Assembly: GCA_963728075.1 (NCBI GenBank)
Contig: CAVSIP010000002.1
Coordinates: 1 to 64,000, forward strand
Length of the DNA: 64,000 nt
Direction: 5' to 3'
From: CAVSIP01 sp963728075
GTDB taxonomy: Bacteria; Actinomycetota; Actinomycetes; JAFAQI01; DASSKL01
Under the pieces are notes generated by a model that saw nothing but the letters and a program-made list of their open reading frames with translations, did no database searches and was not told the DNA's origin. Shown piece after piece: positions 59,614 through 64,000 of the stretch. The first letter of the stretch is position 1, and each line of letters opens with the position of its first letter. Both the position numbers and the translations under genes were made by a program.

Positions 59614-61522
59614 AGATGTCGAGGAAGCGGACGTCCTTGGCGTTGCGGGTGATGAAGTCGCGGCGCGGCTCGACGTCCTCGCCCATGAGGATGCTGAACA
59701 GCTCGTCGGCGGTGGCGGCGTCGTCGAGGGTGACCTGCAGCAGGATCCGGTGCTCCGGGTTCATCGTGGTTTCCCACAGCTCGTCGGCGTTCATCTCACC
59801 GAGGCCCTTGAACCGCTGCACGTCCGGGTTCTTCTTGCTGCCGGCCTCCTGCCGCGCTTTGATCAGGCCGTCGCGCTCGCGGTCGGAGTAGGCGTAGTCG
59901 ACCTCGTCACGGCCCCACTTGATCTTGTACAGCGGCGGCTGGGCGAGGTAGACGTAGCCCGCCTCGATGAGCGGCTTCATGAACCGGAACAGCAGGGTGA
60001 GCAGCAGGGTCCGGATGTGCTGACCGTCGACGTCGGCGTCCGCCATCAGGATGATCTTGTGGTAGCGCAGCTTCGTGACGTCGAAGTCCTCGTGGATGCC
60101 GCAGCCGAGCGCAGTGATCATCGCCTGCACCTCGGTGTTCTTCAGCACCCGGTCGATGCGCGCCTTCTCGACGTTGATGATCTTCCCGCGAATCGGCAGG
60201 ATCGCCTGGAACTGCGGGTTGCGCCCGCCCTTGGCCGACCCGCCCGCGGAGTCGCCCTCGACGACGTAGATCTCGCTTTGTGCCGGGTCGGTCGACTGGC
60301 AGTCGGCGAGCTTGCCCGGCAGGCTGGAGGACCCGAGCAGGGTCTTGCGGCGGATGAGGTCGCGTGCCTGCCGCGCGGCGACGCGGGCGCGGGCGGCGGA
60401 GGCGGCCTTGGTGATGATGTCCTTGGCCTCGGAAGGGTTGCGCTCCAGCCAGTCCGCCAGCCACTCGTTGCAGACCTTCTGCACGAACGACTTCGCCTCG
60501 GTGTTGCCGAGCTTGGTCTTGGTCTGGCCCTCGAACTGCGGGTTGGCCAGCTTCACCGAGATGATGGCGGTGAGGCCCTCCCGGATGTCGTCGCCGGTGA
60601 GCCGCTCGTCCTTCTCCTTGAGCAGCTTCTTGTCCGTGGCGTACTTGTTCACCACGGTGGTCAGCGCCGCGCGGAAGCCCTCCTCGTGCGTGCCGCCCTC
60701 GTGGGTGTTGATCGTGTTGGCGAAGGTGTAGACGGACTCGGAGTACGTGCCGTTCCACTGCATGGCGATCTCGACCGCCATGCCGTCGGTCTCGGCGCCG
60801 AAGCCGATGACCGACTTGTGGATCGGCTCCTTGGTCGCGTTGAGGTGGCGGACGAAGTCCTCGATGCCGCCCTTGTACTCGTAGGCGACCTCGGCCGGGA
60901 CCTCGTCGCGCTCGTCGCGCAGGACGATGCGCAGCCCGCGGTTCAGGAAGGCCATCTCCTGCAGGCGGCGCGACAGCGTCTCGAAGGAGTACGTCGTGGT
61001 CTCGAAGATGGTGTCGTCGGCCCAGAAGGTGATCGTGGTGCTGGTGTCCTTCGTCGCCGCGCCCTTGACGAGAGGGGCTGCCGGCCGGCTGCCGACGTAC
61101 GCCTGGGTCCAGACGAAGCCGTCGCGGCGGATCTCGACCTCGAGCCGGGTGGACAGGGCGTTCACGACGGACACGCCCACGCCGTGCAGACCGCCGGAGA
61201 CGGCGTAGCTCTTGCCGTCGAACTTGCCCCCGGCGTGCAGGGTGGTGAGGACGACCTCGACCGCGGGCCGCTTCTCGACCGGGTGCCGGTCCACCGGGAT
61301 CCCGCGGCCGTTGTCGTACACGCGTACGCCGCCGTCGGCGAGCAGCGTCACGTGGACGGTGTCGCAGTAGCCGGCGAGCGCCTCGTCGACCGCGTTGTCC
61401 ACGACCTCGTAGACGAGGTGGTGCAGCCCGCGCTCCCCGGTGGAGCCGATGTACATGCCGGGGCGCTTGCGGACGGCCTCGAGCCCCTCGAGGACCGTGA
61501 TGGACTTGGCGTCGTAGGACAC
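59612..61522 (-). CDS. gyrB: DNA gyrase subunit B
   Basis: This 636-residue protein starts at the GTG at 61522 (MSYDAKSITVLEGLEAVRKR). The GHKL ATPase has VVDNAVDEALAG, DNGRGIPVD and GLHGVGVSVVNALS. The TOPRIM part has VVEGDSAGGSAKGGRN and MADADVDGQHIRTLLLT. Longer frames upstream are not family-like. Confidence 0.96.
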   Translation of the reverse strand: MSYDAKSITVLEGLEAVRKRPGMYIGSTGERGLHHLVYEVVDNAVDEALAGYCDTVHVTLLADGGVRVYDNGRGIPVDRHPVEKRPAVEVVLTTLHAGGKFDGKSYAVSGGLHGVGVSVVNALSTRLEVEIRRDGFVWTQAYVGSRPAAPLVKGAATKDTSTTITFWADDTIFETTTYSFETLSRRLQEMAFLNRGLRIVLRDERDEVPAEVAYEYKGGIEDFVRHLNATKEPIHKSVIGFGAETDGMAVEIAMQWNGTYSESVYTFANTINTHEGGTHEEGFRAALTTVVNKYATDKKLLKEKDERLTGDDIREGLTAIISVKLANPQFEGQTKTKLGNTEAKSFVQKVCNEWLADWLERNPSEAKDIITKAASAARARVAARQARDLIRRKTLLGSSSLPGKLADCQSTDPAQSEIYVVEGDSAGGSAKGGRNPQFQAILPIRGKIINVEKARIDRVLKNTEVQAMITALGCGIHEDFDVTKLRYHKIILMADADVDGQHIRTLLLTLLFRFMKPLIEAGYVYLAQPPLYKIKWGRDEVDYAYSDRERDGLIKARQEAGSKKNPDVQRFKGLGEMNADELWETTMNPEHRILLQVTLDDAATADELFSILMGEDVEPRRDFITRNAKDVRFLDI

Positions 61523-61736
61523 GGGGCGCCCTGCTCTCTCTGGTCGGCCACGCGCGAGCCAACGGGCCGCAGCGCGCGCTACGGCGGCTCCACGGGTGGG
61601 GTTCGGGTAGCAGTCTACCGGTCCGCGGTCTCCACGAGGGTCATCCACGGCACCTGAGGACGCGTGTGGCGGCTGGGAACGCGGCGGTGAAAGTCCCCAT
61701 ACAGGGCGCGGGGCCGCTCCGGCGGCTGCGACACGC

Positions 61737-62264
61737 TCAGCCGTACGTGTCCCGGGGCCCTCGGCCACCGGTGACGCGTCGCGGCCCGCGCTGCCACGAC
61801 GGGGCGGTCGGACCGGTCACCCGGATGCGGGTCACGAGGTCCGGGCCGAGCTCGTCGCGCACCCGCTGGAGGATGCTGCGCGACAGCAGCCGCAGCTGCG
61901 TGGCCCAGGCCGTCGACTCGGCCACCAGGTGCAGCGTGCCGTCCTCGATGCGGTCCGGCCGGCAGTGCGCGGCGACCTCGGCACCGACGACCTGCTCCCA
62001 GTTCGTCAGCACCGACGCCACCGAGGCGGTGGTCTGCCACCCCCGGTCGGTGACGAACTCGCGGATCGCCGCGCCGAACAGCTTCGGGTCCCGGTCGTCG
62101 CTGCGGGAGCTGCTGCGCTGCTCGCGCGCGCGGCGCGGGCGGGCCGGCGCCCGGCCACGCGCGCCCTCCCGCGCCCGGGCCAGTGCCTCGCGGGCCAGGT
62201 CCGGTCCGGCAGGGATCCCGTTCTCGCCCGGCCCACCCTCGTCCGGCACGCGGTCATCCGGCAC
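61737..62264 (-). CDS. DUF721 protein (DciA-related)
   Basis: This 175-residue protein has the DUF721 core near residues 70-150 (DPKLFGAAIREFVTDRGWQT, VLTNWEQVVGAEVAAHCRPD, LRLLSRSILQRVRDELG). DciA-type DUF721 proteins load replicative helicase in bacteria lacking DnaC. Its start overlaps the recF 3' end by 11 bases. Conserved gene order dnaN-gnd-recF-DUF721-gyrB. Confidence 0.88.
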   Translation of the reverse strand: MPDDRVPDEGGPGENGIPAGPDLAREALARAREGARGRAPARPRRAREQRSSSRSDDRDPKLFGAAIREFVTDRGWQTTASVASVLTNWEQVVGAEVAAHCRPDRIEDGTLHLVAESTAWATQLRLLSRSILQRVRDELGPDLVTRIRVTGPTAPSWQRGPRRVTGGRGPRDTYG

Positions 62265-63375
62265 GGCGCACCTCCCCGCCGGTCACGTCGTAGCGCGCAC
62301 CCGCCAGCATCGCCGGGACGTCCTCGGCGACCGCGGCCGTGACGACGACCTGCTCCGCGGGCGCGACCAGCGCCGCCAGCCGCTCCCGCCGCTGCACGTC
62401 CAGCTCCGCGAAGACGTCGTCGAGGAGCAGGACCGGTTCCCCGCCGTCGCTCGTGAGCAGCTCGTAGGCGGCCAGGCGCAGCGCGAGGGCCAACGACCAC
62501 GACTCGCCGTGGCTGGCGTACCCGCGCGCCGGGAGCTCCCCGATGCCCAGCACGAGCTCGTCGCGGTGCGGCCCGACCAGGCTGATGCCGCGGACGAGCT
62601 CCTGCTCGCGCGCAGCGGCGGTCGCGCCCAGCAGCACCTCGGTGAGCTCCTGGCGGTCGGCCACGAGCGGCGCGTCGGGACCCAGCGACGAGCGGTAGTC
62701 CATCGTCACCGGCCCCCGGCCCTCCGAGACCGCGTCGTAGGCCTTGTCCACGAGCGGGCGCAGCGCGTCGACCAGCTCCAGCCGGGCGGCCAGCAGCTCC
62801 GCCCCGGTACGGGCGAGGTGGCCGTCCCAGACGTCCAGCGTCGTGAGGTCGCCGGCGCGACGCGCGGCGGCGGCGGTCTTGAGCAACGCGTTGCGCTGCT
62901 TGAGCACCCGGTCGTAGTCGGCCCGCACCCCGGCCAGGCGCGGCGCGCGGGCGACGAGCAGGTCGTCGAGGAACCGCCGGCGCTCCCCGGGGTCGCCCTT
63001 CACCAGCGCCAGGTCCTCGGGGGCGAACAGCACCGTGCGCAGCACGCCGAGCACCTCCCGGGAGCGGGGGACGGGGGAGCGGTTGATCCGCGCCCGGTTC
63101 GCCTTGCCGGGGTTGAGCTCGAGCTCGACCAGCGTGGTCCGCCCGTCCCGGTCGACCGCCACCCGGACGTACGCCTGCTCGGCACCCAGCCGCACCAGCG
63201 GCGCGTCGCTGGACACCCGGTGGCTGCCCAGGGTCGCGGCGTACTCGATCGCCTCGACGAGGTTGGTCTTGCCCTGCCCGTTCGCGCCGACGAACACCGT
63301 GACGCCCGGGCCGAAGGACACCTCGGCGGAGGCGTACGAGCGAAAGTCCACGAGAGACAGGTGCGCGACCCGCAT
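62254..63375 (-). CDS. recF: DNA replication and repair protein RecF
   Basis: This 373-residue SMC-like ATPase has Walker A VGANGQGKTNLVEA, signature SHGESWSLALALRL and Walker B PVLLLDDVFAELD. It loads RecA at gaps with RecO/RecR. The start is the ATG at 63375 (MRVAHLSLVDFRSY). It lies 5 bases after the gnd stop. Confidence 0.95.
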   Translation of the reverse strand: MRVAHLSLVDFRSYASAEVSFGPGVTVFVGANGQGKTNLVEAIEYAATLGSHRVSSDAPLVRLGAEQAYVRVAVDRDGRTTLVELELNPGKANRARINRSPVPRSREVLGVLRTVLFAPEDLALVKGDPGERRRFLDDLLVARAPRLAGVRADYDRVLKQRNALLKTAAAARRAGDLTTLDVWDGHLARTGAELLAARLELVDALRPLVDKAYDAVSEGRGPVTMDYRSSLGPDAPLVADRQELTEVLLGATAAAREQELVRGISLVGPHRDELVLGIGELPARGYASHGESWSLALALRLAAYELLTSDGGEPVLLLDDVFAELDVQRRERLAALVAPAEQVVVTAAVAEDVPAMLAGARYDVTGGEVRRAG

Positions 63376-63380
63376 CGGCC

Positions 63381-64000
63381 TCAGCGGGCCCGCTCGTCCG
63401 GCTGGGGTACCCCGCTGTCGGCGCCCGGGGCGTCGGCGCCGGTCTCGGTCGAGCCGGCGGCGGAGGTCACGGCGTGCCCGCCGAACTGGTTGCGCAGCGC
63501 GGCCACCGCCTTCATCGCCGGTGAGTCGTCCTGGCGCGAGGCGAACCGCGCGTAGAGCGCCGCGGTGATCACGGGCAGCGGGACGGCGTGGTCGACCGCC
63601 GCCTGGACCGTCCACCGGCCTTCACCCGAGTCGGCCGCATAGCCCCGCAGCTGCTCGAGGTGCTCGTCCTCGTCGAGCGCGCGGACCAGCAGGTCGAGCA
63701 GCCAGGAGCGGATCACCGTCCCGGAGCGCCACGACCGCAGCACCTCGCGGACGTCGGTGACCATGTCGGCCGCCTCGAGCAGCTCGAAGCCCTCGGCGTA
63801 GGCCTGCATCACGCCGTACTCGATGCCGTTGTGCACCATCTTCGCGAAGTGCCCGGCACCGACCCCGCCGGCGTGGACGAACCCGAACTCCCCCGGCGGC
63901 TTCAGGGTGTCGAACAGCGGCTGGAGCAGCTCCACGTGCGCCCGCTCACCGCCACACATCAGGGCGTAGCCCTCGGTGAGCCCCCACACCCCACCGCTGA
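63381..64000 (-). CDS. gnd: 6-phosphogluconate dehydrogenase (3' part)
   Basis: The last 206 residues or so are present; the gene continues past the window edge. Family motifs include GAGHFAKMVHNGIEYG (NADP-linked 6PGDH active-site Lys and Asn), WRSGTVIRSWLLDLL and RQDDSPAMKAVAALRNQFGG. It makes ribulose-5-phosphate and NADPH. The position between dnaN and recF is usual for actinomycetes. Confidence 0.92.
   Translation of the reverse strand, partial: SGGVWGLTEGYALMCGGERAHVELLQPLFDTLKPPGEFGFVHAGGVGAGHFAKMVHNGIEYGVMQAYAEGFELLEAADMVTDVREVLRSWRSGTVIRSWLLDLLVRALDEDEHLEQLRGYAADSGEGRWTVQAAVDHAVPLPVITAALYARFASRQDDSPAMKAVAALRNQFGGHAVTSAAGSTETGADAPGADSGVPQPDERAR

Noticed and set aside
1..64000. CRISPR array, rRNA genes, oriC
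   Set aside because: No regularly spaced repeats and no rRNA-like sequence were seen. The dnaA-dnaN origin region lies beyond the right edge, past gnd.

Overview
The window is high-GC actinobacterial chromosome close to the replication origin. The right end reads, on the minus strand, gnd (partial) - recF - DUF721 - gyrB - gyrA - DUF3566 - tRNA-Ile(GAT) - tRNA-Ala(TGC) - DLW-39. The middle carries crgA, a DUF881 protein, a class E sortase, trpG/pabA and the fhaA-fhaB-pstP-rodA-pbpA-pknA-pknB operon, which ends at tRNA-Leu(CAG). This is the conserved oriC-proximal layout of Actinomycetota. The genus cannot be read from the sequence; a spore-forming or Frankiales/Geodermatophilales-like lineage is only a guess.

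Two integrated elements interrupt this backbone, one at each of two tRNA genes. Island 1 (about 465-20,545) sits at the 3' end of tRNA-Leu(CAG). From left to right it holds: a winged-helix regulator; a small protein coupled to a 911-residue HD-phosphohydrolase/phosphoribosyltransferase-like fusion; an AICE (actinomycete integrative and conjugative element) core with HD hydrolase, NUDIX (Pif-like), XRE regulator, SCO3937-like protein, small membrane protein, TraSA/FtsK translocase, RepSA initiator and Xis; a GNAT acetyltransferase gene split by an IS1380 copy; a T-box-controlled type II isoleucyl-tRNA synthetase; a fused alpha-beta glycyl-tRNA synthetase; and a tyrosine integrase beside the tRNA. 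A 14-base motif occurs at both ends of this island (13/14 match), as expected for integrase arm-type sites. The two aminoacyl-tRNA synthetases lying between integrase and AICE core are the most unusual feature of the window.

Island 2 (38,661-54,774) sits in tRNA-Ala(TGC) and is bounded by an exact 44-bp direct repeat of the tRNA 3' half. Just inside, both ends carry a shared 23-bp motif. It holds a second, paralogous AICE core in the opposite orientation (int-xis-repSA-traSA-spd-SCO3937-like), two toxin-antitoxin modules, lipoproteins, a GAF-SpoIIE-type phosphatase with an in-frame amber codon, and several orphan genes. An IS21-family element with a 5-bp target duplication (GACAG) has cut off the last codons of its integrase.

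The backbone shows some decay of its own: an O6-alkylguanine methyltransferase gene lacks its central segment in frame, and an acyl-CoA ligase remnant has lost its 5' part. The FHA/PP2C/RodA/PBP/STPK operon and the sortase/DUF881/CrgA cluster together control polar growth, septation and envelope assembly. The gyr/rec block is the replication cluster.
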